Source: Chloroflexota bacterium (lineage in GTDB: Bacteria; Chloroflexota; Anaerolineae; B4-G1). Taken from it: a stretch of DNA of 5,234 nucleotides. Location of the stretch: the NCBI GenBank assembly GCA_003648125.1, contig QMOE01000215.1:1-5234 (forward strand), read 5' to 3'. The notes beneath the pieces are model-generated. The model worked only from the letters and a program-made list of their open reading frames with translations. It had not been told where the DNA came from and made no database searches. Position numbers and translations under genes: made by a program. Position 1 is the first letter of the stretch; every line of letters starts with the position of its first letter. Below are positions 1-5,234 of the stretch, piece by piece.

Positions 1-2458
1 ACTTGGGCAGTTTCTCCCGAAACTCGATGTCCCACGGCACCGCGTACTCGTCCAGGCGGCGGCGGCATAGCTTGAGCAATTCCTCTTTGGAGAGATTTGT
101 GCCGAGGAGGGGCACCACGAACGCTTTGACCCGCTGCCCCTCCTTCCCAGCTGAGACGCCCACGACAGCGTCCTCCATCACTTTGCTGTTCTCGTAAAGC
201 ACCTCCTCCACATCGCGCGGGTAGACGCTGTACTCGCCGGCCAGGATCGTATCCCGCTTGCGGCTGATGATCTGAAAGTAGCCGTCACTATCCATCACGG
301 CCACGTCGCCTGTGTGGAGCCAGCCGTCTTTGAGCACGGATTCGGCGTCATCCTCATCCTCTCCGTCCCAATAACCCTGCATCACCTGCGGCCCTTTGAC
401 CAGCAACTCGCCGACCTGCCCAACGGCGAGATCCTCGCCGGTCATCAAATCCACGATCTTGGCGTCGGTGTTGGGGATGGGAATGCCAATCGAGCCGACC
501 TTACCGGCACCTTCGAGGGGGTTGGCGTGGGTCACGGGCGCGGCCTCGGTCAAGCCGTACCCTTCGACCAGGCGGCCGTGGGTGAGTTTCTCGAAAGCCT
601 CCTGCACTTCGACAGGCAGTGGGGCCGCGCCGCTGATGCAGGCCTTGATAGAGGATAGCCCGTAGGAGCGCGCGTTGGGGGCCTGGTTGATAGCCATATA
701 GATCGAAGGGACGCCGGGAAAGATGGTTGGCTCGTACTGTTTGATGTGGTTGAGCACCTGCCCCAGCTCGAAAACGGGCAGCAACACTATCGTCGCGCCC
801 AGGGCGATTGGGATGTTCATCGCGCTGGTCATGCCATAGCTGTGCGTCAGCGGCAGCACCGAGAGAAAAGTCTCCTGGCCGTAGCGCAGGTCGGGAATCC
901 AATGCCGGGTCTGGAGCGCGTTGGCGACCAGGTTGGCGTGGGTCAGGCGCACCCCTTTGGGTTCGTCGGTGGTGCCGCTGGTGTAGAGAACGGCGGCCAG
1001 ATCTCCGCTGGCGACCGCGACGTTGGGTGGCTCGCGGGGCGCGTCCATCATCAGTTTCCGCATCAGCTGCCCGCCATAGCTCCTATCGGCCTTGATCTGC
1101 TCGCCCATGCCGGCCGCCTCCCAGCGGGCCAGGAGGTGCCTGTAGACGGAGGATGAGACGACCTCGCGTATATCGGCAAAGATGAGAGCGAGCGGGGCGC
1201 GCGCTTGCACGGCCCGGGCCAACGCGCTGAACTCTCTCAACGTGACCAACGCTTGAGCGCCGGTCTGCCTGATTTGCTCGATGATGGCCGGCCCATCGGC
1301 GTCGGGATTGGGGAGCACCACCACGCCGCCGATCTTGAGCGTGGCATAGTAGGCGACGATCATCTGCGGCATGTTGGGCAGCACTACCATGACGCGGTCG
1401 CCCGGCCTGACGCCCAGCCCGTGCAGCGCGTGGGCAAACTGGTTGACCTGCCCTTCGAGTTGCTGGTAGGTCAATTTGGAGCCGTAGAACACGGTCGCCG
1501 TCCGCTTGGGGACATTGTCCGCCGCCGCTTCCAGAAATCTGTATAGCGGCTGGCGCGGAATGGGGACGGTGAGGGGCGTGTACTTGCCATAGCTTTTGAG
1601 CCAGGGGCGATTCTGAGGCAGTTTCGCGTGGGCGGCCTGCTCGCGCCAGGAGGTGCGCCGTCCATCCTCTTCGGGAGTGATGAACCGCTCGATGGCGCGA
1701 TTGACCGCCTGGTGGCGCTCGAGTTGGACCTTGTGCTTGGAAGCGCCCACGTCGAGGACTTGAGCGCCCGGCACCATCTCGCCTATCTTTTCAAAGACGT
1801 AACGGGGAAAGTAGCGGTCTCGCTCGCCGGTGATGACGAGCGTGGGCGTGCTGATTTTCTCCAGCAGCGGCCAGCCCTGCCACTGGCGCATGTTGTTCAG
1901 CATCATGCGCTTTAGGACATGCACCTCGGCGTTCCAACGGGGGCGATATTTCCACCAGGGGCGGAAGGCGGCTGCCGGGACGCGGGAGAGCAGGGATGCG
2001 CTGCGCGGGAGCGGGTATTCGCCGGCGGTCGCTATCAGGATCAGCTTTTCCAATCGCTCCGGGCAGGCGTTGGCGTATTCCACACAGATCGAGCCGCCGA
2101 AGGAATGTCCAGCCAGAATAAATTTATCCAGACCGAGCGCGTCCGCCACTGTGTTGATGTCATCCACCAACTCTGGCATGGTGTACTCGGTGAAAGGGGC
2201 GTCGCTCTGGCCGTGGCCGCGCAGGTCGGGCGCGACGACGCGATACCCGCGCGCAAAGTGGTTGATCTGGTACTCCCACGTCTCGGCGCAGCCGGCATAG
2301 CCATGCACGAACATGATCGTCTTTTCGGCCCCCTCCGGCCAAATATCCACCACGCTCAGTTCCATATCGGGCAGGCCGTGGATGGGCACGTCAACCCGGT
2401 AGAGGCTGAAATCCAGTTGGATGTCCTGCCGTTTTAGCCCGCGCAGTTTGCGTTTCAT
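1..2458 (-). CDS. Alpha/beta hydrolase - long-chain acyl-CoA synthetase fusion protein (3' end outside window)
   Basis: A single open frame of 819 codons plus one base runs from an ATG at 2458 to the window edge without a stop. Residues about 40-262 form an alpha/beta hydrolase: oxyanion-side HG at 52-53, nucleophile elbow GHSFGG at 117-122 (Ser119), probable acid Asp214 in GERD, and probable catalytic His242 just before VQLE. A linker of about 20 residues follows. From about residue 284 to the edge is an adenylate-forming ligase of the FadD type: P-loop YTSGTTDEPKGV at 492-503, PLTHSYG at 536-542, GYGLTEA at 633-639, HTGD at 715-718 and SRKRD at 732-736. The frame stops at LPK, just before the expected A10 motif with its catalytic lysine, so some 20-30 residues are missing. 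No signal peptide is seen, so it is probably cytoplasmic. By family, the ligase makes acyl-AMP and then acyl-CoA from a fatty acid. The hydrolase may supply the acid from an ester or act on an acyl thioester, but its substrate is unknown. The start is supported by a strong ribosome site. Confidence 0.92.
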   Translation of the reverse strand, partial: MKRKLRGLKRQDIQLDFSLYRVDVPIHGLPDMELSVVDIWPEGAEKTIMFVHGYAGCAETWEYQINHFARGYRVVAPDLRGHGQSDAPFTEYTMPELVDDINTVADALGLDKFILAGHSFGGSICVEYANACPERLEKLILIATAGEYPLPRSASLLSRVPAAAFRPWWKYRPRWNAEVHVLKRMMLNNMRQWQGWPLLEKISTPTLVITGERDRYFPRYVFEKIGEMVPGAQVLDVGASKHKVQLERHQAVNRAIERFITPEEDGRRTSWREQAAHAKLPQNRPWLKSYGKYTPLTVPIPRQPLYRFLEAAADNVPKRTATVFYGSKLTYQQLEGQVNQFAHALHGLGVRPGDRVMVVLPNMPQMIVAYYATLKIGGVVVLPNPDADGPAIIEQIRQTGAQALVTLREFSALARAVQARAPLALIFADIREVVSSSVYRHLLARWEAAGMGEQIKADRSYGGQLMRKLMMDAPREPPNVAVASGDLAAVLYTSGTTDEPKGVRLTHANLVANALQTRHWIPDLRYGQETFLSVLPLTHSYGMTSAMNIPIALGATIVLLPVFELGQVLNHIKQYEPTIFPGVPSIYMAINQAPNARSYGLSSIKACISGAAPLPVEVQEAFEKLTHGRLVEGYGLTEAAPVTHANPLEGAGKVGSIGIPIPNTDAKIVDLMTGEDLAVGQVGELLVKGPQVMQGYWDGEDEDDAESVLKDGWLHTGDVAVMDSDGYFQIISRKRDTILAGEYSVYPRDVEEVLYENSKVMEDAVVGVSAGKEGQRVKAFVVPLLGTNLSKEELLKLCRRRLDEYAVPWDIEFREKLPK

Positions 2459-2463
2459 AGAAT

Positions 2464-2469
2464 CCTCCT
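2464..2469 (-). promoter_or_regulatory. Shine-Dalgarno site of the hydrolase-ligase fusion gene
   Basis: The minus strand reads a perfect AGGAGG five bases upstream of the ATG at 2458. It fixes the start of the fusion gene at the hydrolase end. I saw no separate ligase start signal, which supports one bifunctional product. Confidence 0.85.
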
Positions 2470-2481
2470 GTCCTGTGGCGG

Positions 2482-2531
2482 GTAGGGCGGCTTTCCATAG
2501 CCGCCGTTGGCGGGTAAGAAACCCGCCCTAC
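2482..2531. repeat. Palindromic element able to fold as a three-way junction
   Basis: This 50-base element fills most of the gap between the deacetylase and the fusion gene. A closing stem GTAG/CTAC (2482-2485 with 2528-2531) encloses two perfect 7-bp hairpins: GGCGGCT/AGCCGCC (2486-2492 with 2499-2505, 6-base loop) and GGCGGGT/ACCCGCC (2509-2515 with 2521-2527, 5-base loop). A 3-base GTT separates them. Alternatively, 2482-2490 can pair over 9 bp with 2523-2531. Neither strand has a following T-tract, so a canonical Rho-independent terminator is unlikely. The layout resembles REP- or MITE-like dispersed intergenic palindromes, but copy number cannot be judged from one window. Its right edge includes the stop codon of the deacetylase gene. 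In the transcript it could stall or stabilise the 3' end between the two genes. Confidence 0.75.
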
Positions 2532-3238
2532 TTGAACAACTCGGATAAAGTTACCACGCGGAAGCCACGCCTGTTCAACTCTGGCAATATCGTGGCGAGT
2601 GTCGTGGCCGTGTGCTCGCCCCGTTTTTCGTAATCGTGCAGGATGATGATTGAGCCGGGTCGCACGTTCGAGAGAATATAATGCGCCGCAAACCAAGAAG
2701 ACGGTATCTGTGGGTCAAAGGGATGGACGGAACCAAGAGCACACCGGTAGCCGTGCTCGCCAATGATCGAGAGCATTGTCCTATTGTACCAACCCGACCC
2801 AGGGCGAAACCAATGCACGGCCGAAAATTCCGTCAGTACACCATCAGCCTCCTGCAACTGGGCCTCGAAATCAGATGGGGCGAGCAGGATGCTCGGTTCA
2901 TCGGTCGTGAGATGGTTCGCTATCTCGTGCCCCTCCGCCACGATGCGCTGCACCACCTCCTCGTTTCCGGGAACCCGGCTGCTGATGAGGAAAAAGGTGG
3001 CATGGGCGTCACATCGGGCAAGCACGTCCAGGATTTTGGGAGTCGTGATACCGTCTGGCCCATCGTCGAGCGTGAGGGCCACGACCGGTTCATCGGTCTC
3101 GACAAAGTACACCACCTGGGGAGAGTGCTTTGCCAACAGAGTGACGACCCAATCGGGATACAGAAACACTGACACACTCATGGCAAACACCAGCGCAAAT
3201 ACGGCCGCGCCGATTTTGCGTTTCTTTCGTGATGCCAT
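2528..3238 (-). CDS. Membrane-anchored polysaccharide deacetylase (NodB homology domain)
   Basis: The protein has 236 residues. A basic N-terminus (RKKRK at 4-8) is followed by a hydrophobic segment of about residues 10-27, with no lipobox cysteine, so it is probably a signal anchor with the enzyme outside the membrane. The NodB (CE4) fold follows. TLDDGP at 56-61 gives Asp58 as the general base and Asp59 as a metal ligand. Residues 109-113 read HLTTD at the second metal-binding motif, where the family usually has H(S/T)xxH. RPGSG at 145-149 corresponds to RPPxG, and ILHD at 199-202 supplies the catalytic His201. Family members remove N- or O-acyl groups from peptidoglycan, chitin-like oligomers or other glycans with a divalent metal; this substrate cannot be told. 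The ATG at 3238 lacks a clear Shine-Dalgarno, but it keeps the whole anchor; the later ATG at residue 20 would cut it. The stop TAG lies inside the edge of a palindromic element. Confidence 0.9.
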   Translation of the reverse strand: MASRKKRKIGAAVFALVFAMSVSVFLYPDWVVTLLAKHSPQVVYFVETDEPVVALTLDDGPDGITTPKILDVLARCDAHATFFLISSRVPGNEEVVQRIVAEGHEIANHLTTDEPSILLAPSDFEAQLQEADGVLTEFSAVHWFRPGSGWYNRTMLSIIGEHGYRCALGSVHPFDPQIPSSWFAAHYILSNVRPGSIIILHDYEKRGEHTATTLATILPELNRRGFRVVTLSELFK

Positions 3239-3271
3239 CTTGCTGGGCTGGCTCTTGCGAAAATAACCCTG

Positions 3272-3290
3272 GTCACGCTTGCAGCATGAC
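3272..3290. repeat. Imperfect intergenic hairpin
   Basis: GTCACGC (3272-3278) faces GCATGAC (3284-3290) across a 5-base loop. In a minus-strand transcript the single mismatch becomes a G-U wobble, giving a continuous 7-bp stem. It lies 15 bases from the outer C of the perfect hairpin at 3306-3326. Its stem sequence is similar to that of its neighbour (GGTCACG), which suggests the two belong to one paired-hairpin element. It sits 33 bases upstream of the deacetylase start. Confidence 0.5.
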
Positions 3291-3305
3291 TAGAGAAACA
3301 CATGC

Positions 3306-3329
3306 GGTCACGTTGAAAACGTGACCTAC
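3306..3329. repeat. Perfect 9-bp palindromic hairpin after the unknown-protein gene
   Basis: GGTCACGTT (3306-3314) pairs perfectly with AACGTGACC (3318-3326) around a 3-base loop. On the minus strand it is preceded by GTA, so the element starts GTAGG like the palindrome at 2482-2531. It begins about 3 bases after the stop codon of the unknown gene (3332-3334). The sequence after the hairpin on the minus strand is GCATGTGTTTCTCT, which is only weakly T-rich. It could slow transcription, but it is not a classical intrinsic terminator. The remaining 3239-3271 stretch before the deacetylase shows no convincing promoter. Confidence 0.65.
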
Positions 3330-3331
3330 AT

Positions 3332-3844
3332 TCACAATTTCCCAAACGCGACTCCCTTGTACGTCCAGCCGCAGGCCATCACCGCGTCCTGGATCGGTTT
3401 CTTGATTTCTTTGGTGCTGAACCGATACTTGTACACCTGCCCCGGTGCAAGTTCTTCTGTGAATGCATACGCCGTGCCGAATTCGACGGACTGGGTCTGC
3501 CCACGAAACGCGCTGACGGCCAGCGAGATCGTCGGCACGCCGGCGCTCCACGAGACCGTGTATTCCCGATCCACCGCCCGTACCTGGTGGGCTTGGGGAT
3601 CGAGTTTGAGATAGATCTTGAACACCTTTGAAAGCCCCGCTTTGGCGAATATCTCGTACCACTCGGCGTCCACAATCTTCCACTCGGCGATCAGGTCTAC
3701 CTTCTCCGCTGCGCCATCGAACAGACGGTACGGGGCGGTGGGCCGGTTGAGGGCCATCAGCCTATCCAGCACCTCCTGTGGGGATAGCACCGGCGTCCCG
3801 TCCGGCGGACGTTTGGTCGAACTGAGAAAATCGAGGAATCCCAT
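3332..3844 (-). CDS. Conserved hypothetical protein, soluble, function unknown
   Basis: The protein has 170 residues, starting MGFLDFL. I do not recognise a named domain. It has no signal peptide or long hydrophobic segment, so it is probably cytoplasmic. After a short low-complexity N-terminus (about 8-20), residues 22-60 look helical and include NRPTAPYR (33-40). Residues 50-170 are rich in aromatic and charged residues with alternating patterns, suggesting a beta-rich domain: AEWKIVDAEWYEIF (53-66), VRAVDREYTVSW (88-99), EFGTAYAFTE (121-130), YKYRFSTKEIKKP (138-150) and CGWTYKG (158-164). The dense aromatic and glycine motifs look like a real conserved family rather than a chance frame. 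The ATG is supported by AAGGAGG five bases upstream, directly abutting the oxidoreductase stop, so translation is probably coupled to that enzyme. Binding, accessory or structural roles are all possible; none can be assigned. Confidence 0.85.
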   Translation of the reverse strand: MGFLDFLSSTKRPPDGTPVLSPQEVLDRLMALNRPTAPYRLFDGAAEKVDLIAEWKIVDAEWYEIFAKAGLSKVFKIYLKLDPQAHQVRAVDREYTVSWSAGVPTISLAVSAFRGQTQSVEFGTAYAFTEELAPGQVYKYRFSTKEIKKPIQDAVMACGWTYKGVAFGKL

Positions 3845-3849
3845 GTTTG

Positions 3850-3856
3850 CCTCCTT
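3850..3856 (-). promoter_or_regulatory. Shine-Dalgarno site abutting the upstream stop codon
   Basis: The minus strand reads TAA followed at once by AAGGAGG, five further bases and then the ATG at 3844. A ribosome finishing the oxidoreductase would sit on this site, favouring coupled translation of the unknown protein. Confidence 0.85.
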
Positions 3857-5014
3857 TTACACCACGTTATACTCGATTATCTCCCGCCCCTCACTGAAGC
3901 GGGCCAGGTCCAGTTGCGATATATCGAGCGTGTGCGCCTTGCCGTCCAGAATCTCCTCCGCCAGCAGCAGGCCGCAGGCGGGGCCGTGCTGAAAGCCGTG
4001 GCCGCTAAAGCCGCCGACGCAATAGAACCCCTCCACCTGCGGGATGCGGCCCAGGATGGGATGGGCGTCCGGCGAGTTCTCGTACAGCCCGGCCCAGTGA
4101 CTCGCCAGCCCCGCCTTTTCCAGGACAGGCAACCGCTTCATCGCCGCTTCCATGTGGGTTAGCTCCCAATCCTGGTCTAGTGACTGGTCAAAGCTCACGA
4201 TCTCGTCGTGGTTCGACATGCCGGTCAGGATGCCCGGCCCCTCGTGGTGAAAGTACAGCGATTGGGCAAAGTCAATGATGAAAGGAAAGTCGGGCGGAAT
4301 ATCCGGCAAGGGGCTGGTGACGACAATCTGGCGGCGCACGGGCACAATGGGGATATCCACCCCCGCCATCCGGCCCACCTCCCCGGCCCACGGCCCGGCC
4401 GCGTTGACGACGACCGGCGCCGCGATCTCTCCTTGATCGGTGGCGACGCCCCGCACCCGGCCCCCTTCCACACGGATGGACGTCACCTCGACGTCGTTCA
4501 GCAGCCTGGCCCCCAGCCGCCGCGCCCCGGAGACGTACCCCTGCACCACGCTGTTGGGGTCGGCCAACCCGTCGTCGGGGTTAAAAGTCCCGGCCAGGAC
4601 GCCTTCCAGATTGAGCAGCGGCGCAATAGCGGCGATTTCGTCCGGCGTCAGCCACTGCGTCTCCACGCCCAGCCGGTGCTGCATCTCGACACTCTGCCGA
4701 AAGGCCTCCACATCCATCTCGCTGGTCAGCAAAAAGAGATAGCCACAGTAGTGCAGGTCAATCGGCTGACCCAACTCTTCCTCAAAGCGATCCAGCATCG
4801 GCAGGCTGAGTTGGGAAAGGCGGACGTTAATTTCTGTGCCAAACTGGTGGCGGATGCCACCGGCGCACTTGCCCGTGGCCTCCATGCCGAAAAATGACTC
4901 GCGCTCCAGCAACAACACGTCCTGGCAACCCCGGAGCGCCAGGTGATAGGCGGTGCTGGCGCCCATCACACCGCCGCCGATGATGACGACCTCGGCTGTT
5001 TTTGGTAAATTCAT
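3857..5014 (-). CDS. FAD-dependent oxidoreductase, sarcosine oxidase beta-subunit/DAO family
   Basis: The protein has 385 residues, a normal length for this family. The N-terminal dinucleotide-binding fold shows GGGVMG at 13-18 and ends its second strand with Glu37, which should bind the FAD ribose. GKCAGGIRHQF at 48-58 matches the conserved (G)GxRxQF segment of SoxB-like enzymes. VNAAGPWAG at 203-211 and the C-terminal DAHPILG (316-322) and GGFSGHGFQHGP (334-345) complete the FAD-binding features. The family oxidises secondary amines or amino acids (sarcosine, dimethylglycine, proline, glycine and similar) to imines; which one cannot be told here. At the place where monomeric sarcosine oxidase binds FAD through a cysteine, this protein appears to have Gly309, so the flavin is probably not attached there. 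No alpha, gamma or delta sarcosine oxidase subunit gene is adjacent, so it may act alone or with the following unknown protein. The start has AGGGGG 8 bases upstream. Confidence 0.92.
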   Translation of the reverse strand: MNLPKTAEVVIIGGGVMGASTAYHLALRGCQDVLLLERESFFGMEATGKCAGGIRHQFGTEINVRLSQLSLPMLDRFEEELGQPIDLHYCGYLFLLTSEMDVEAFRQSVEMQHRLGVETQWLTPDEIAAIAPLLNLEGVLAGTFNPDDGLADPNSVVQGYVSGARRLGARLLNDVEVTSIRVEGGRVRGVATDQGEIAAPVVVNAAGPWAGEVGRMAGVDIPIVPVRRQIVVTSPLPDIPPDFPFIIDFAQSLYFHHEGPGILTGMSNHDEIVSFDQSLDQDWELTHMEAAMKRLPVLEKAGLASHWAGLYENSPDAHPILGRIPQVEGFYCVGGFSGHGFQHGPACGLLLAEEILDGKAHTLDISQLDLARFSEGREIIEYNVV

Positions 5015-5018
5015 ATTG

Positions 5019-5234
5019 TTATCCCCCTGAAAAATTAAAAGTGTGTCGCACCTTGCCTTGCAAAATCACTACCGCGGCCAGTACCAGACCAGCGCCCACG
5101 AGTTGTAGCGGTTCTAGCCGCTCATTGAAAAATACCCATCCCAGAAAGGTAGCGATGACCGGCTCCAACGTGGCGACAATGCTGGCGCTGCTGGCCGGGA
5201 TGCGCCGCAGCGCCGCGTTGAATGCCACGCCGCC
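5019..5234 (-). CDS. EamA/DMT-superfamily transporter, C-terminal end (5' end outside window)
   Basis: The last 71 codons are present, and the frame is open through the right edge of the window. A GTG at 5228 is in frame but is only an internal valine codon. The sequence shows the hallmark end of an EamA repeat: NAALRRIPAS, then ATLEPVIATFLGW (visible residues 21-33) forming the penultimate membrane helix, NERL, and a final helix at about 43-59 (LQLVGAGLVLAAVV). A short polar tail ends in FSGG. Full members have about 300 residues and ten helices and usually export metabolites or amino acids; the substrate is unknown. Its stop is 4 bases before the oxidoreductase start, so the two are probably cotranscribed and coupled. 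Confidence 0.88.
   Translation of the reverse strand, partial: GGVAFNAALRRIPASSASIVATLEPVIATFLGWVFFNERLEPLQLVGAGLVLAAVVILQGKVRHTFNFSGG
5023..5028 (-). promoter_or_regulatory. Shine-Dalgarno-like site of the oxidoreductase, inside the transporter gene
   Basis: AGGGGG lies 8 bases upstream of the ATG at 5014. It is formed by the last Ser-Gly-Gly codons of the transporter, just ahead of its TAA (5019-5021). The match to the anti-Shine-Dalgarno sequence is imperfect, but the position favours coupled translation. Confidence 0.6.

Noticed and set aside
1610..1675. Possible artefactual joining of two neighbouring genes by a sequencing error
   Set aside because: The frame is continuous over 819 codons, the linker reads as ordinary coding sequence, the ligase N-terminus follows smoothly, and I saw no ribosome site or stop remnant between domains.
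314..2437. Several plus-strand open frames opposite the hydrolase-ligase gene
   Set aside because: They mirror the codon periodicity of the minus-strand gene, overlap one another and show no conserved motifs.
1..2458. OleBC fusion of the long-chain olefin pathway
   Set aside because: The order hydrolase-ligase fits, but OleB uses an aspartate nucleophile and here the elbow is GHSFGG. The ligase also has FadD-like motifs, and no OleA or OleD gene is present in the window.
2681..3266. Plus-strand open frames opposite the deacetylase
   Set aside because: The minus frame carries all NodB motifs; the plus frames have no family features.
3306..3326. Rho-independent terminator for the unknown-protein gene
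   Set aside because: The stem is good, but the sequence after it on the minus strand lacks a T-tract. A palindromic repeat explains it better, although some termination effect is possible.
4208..4897. Long plus-strand open frame of 229 codons opposite the oxidoreductase gene
   Set aside because: It is antisense to a well-supported enzyme gene, has unstructured His/Pro/Gly/Arg-rich composition and no recognisable motif. It is expected in GC-rich DNA.
5226..5228. GTG as a real start giving a 69-residue membrane protein
   Set aside because: The frame is open upstream to the window edge and the sequence matches the C-terminal end of an EamA transporter, so the GTG is an internal codon.

Overview
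The window is a GC-rich bacterial stretch in which every gene I can support lies on the minus strand. In transcription order (right to left) these are: the 3' end of an EamA/DMT-type membrane transporter gene, a complete FAD-dependent oxidoreductase of the sarcosine oxidase beta-subunit/DAO type, a complete conserved protein of unknown function, a membrane-anchored polysaccharide (NodB-type) deacetylase, and a very long reading frame that leaves the window at position 1. That last frame joins an alpha/beta hydrolase to a long-chain acyl-CoA synthetase in one uninterrupted polypeptide.

The right half (3332-5234) looks like one tightly packed operon. The oxidoreductase start lies 4 bases after the transporter stop, with its Shine-Dalgarno inside the transporter's last codons. 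The unknown protein starts 12 bases after the oxidoreductase stop, with its Shine-Dalgarno directly abutting that stop. This suggests translational coupling of a transporter, an amine or amino-acid oxidising flavoenzyme and an uncharacterised soluble protein.

The left half (1-3331) is more loosely spaced. Its two gaps (3239-3331 and 2459-2527) are largely filled by palindromic DNA. The first gap holds two successive hairpins, and the second holds a 50-base element that can fold as a perfect three-way junction (closing stem plus two 7-bp hairpins). Both begin with GTAGG on the minus strand and neither is followed by a T-tract, so they look more like small dispersed palindromic repeats than canonical intrinsic terminators.

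No tRNA, rRNA, CRISPR, transposase or phage gene is visible. The taxon cannot be fixed from this window. GC-rich DNA, strong AGGAGG ribosome sites, short intergenic palindromes and the gene families present would suit a Chloroflexota-like or other environmental bacterium, but this is a weak inference. The most notable feature is the hydrolase-acyl-CoA ligase fusion, which also carries a Gly-to-Asp change in the ATP-binding loop. Next are the palindromic elements and the coupled three-gene operon containing an unknown protein.
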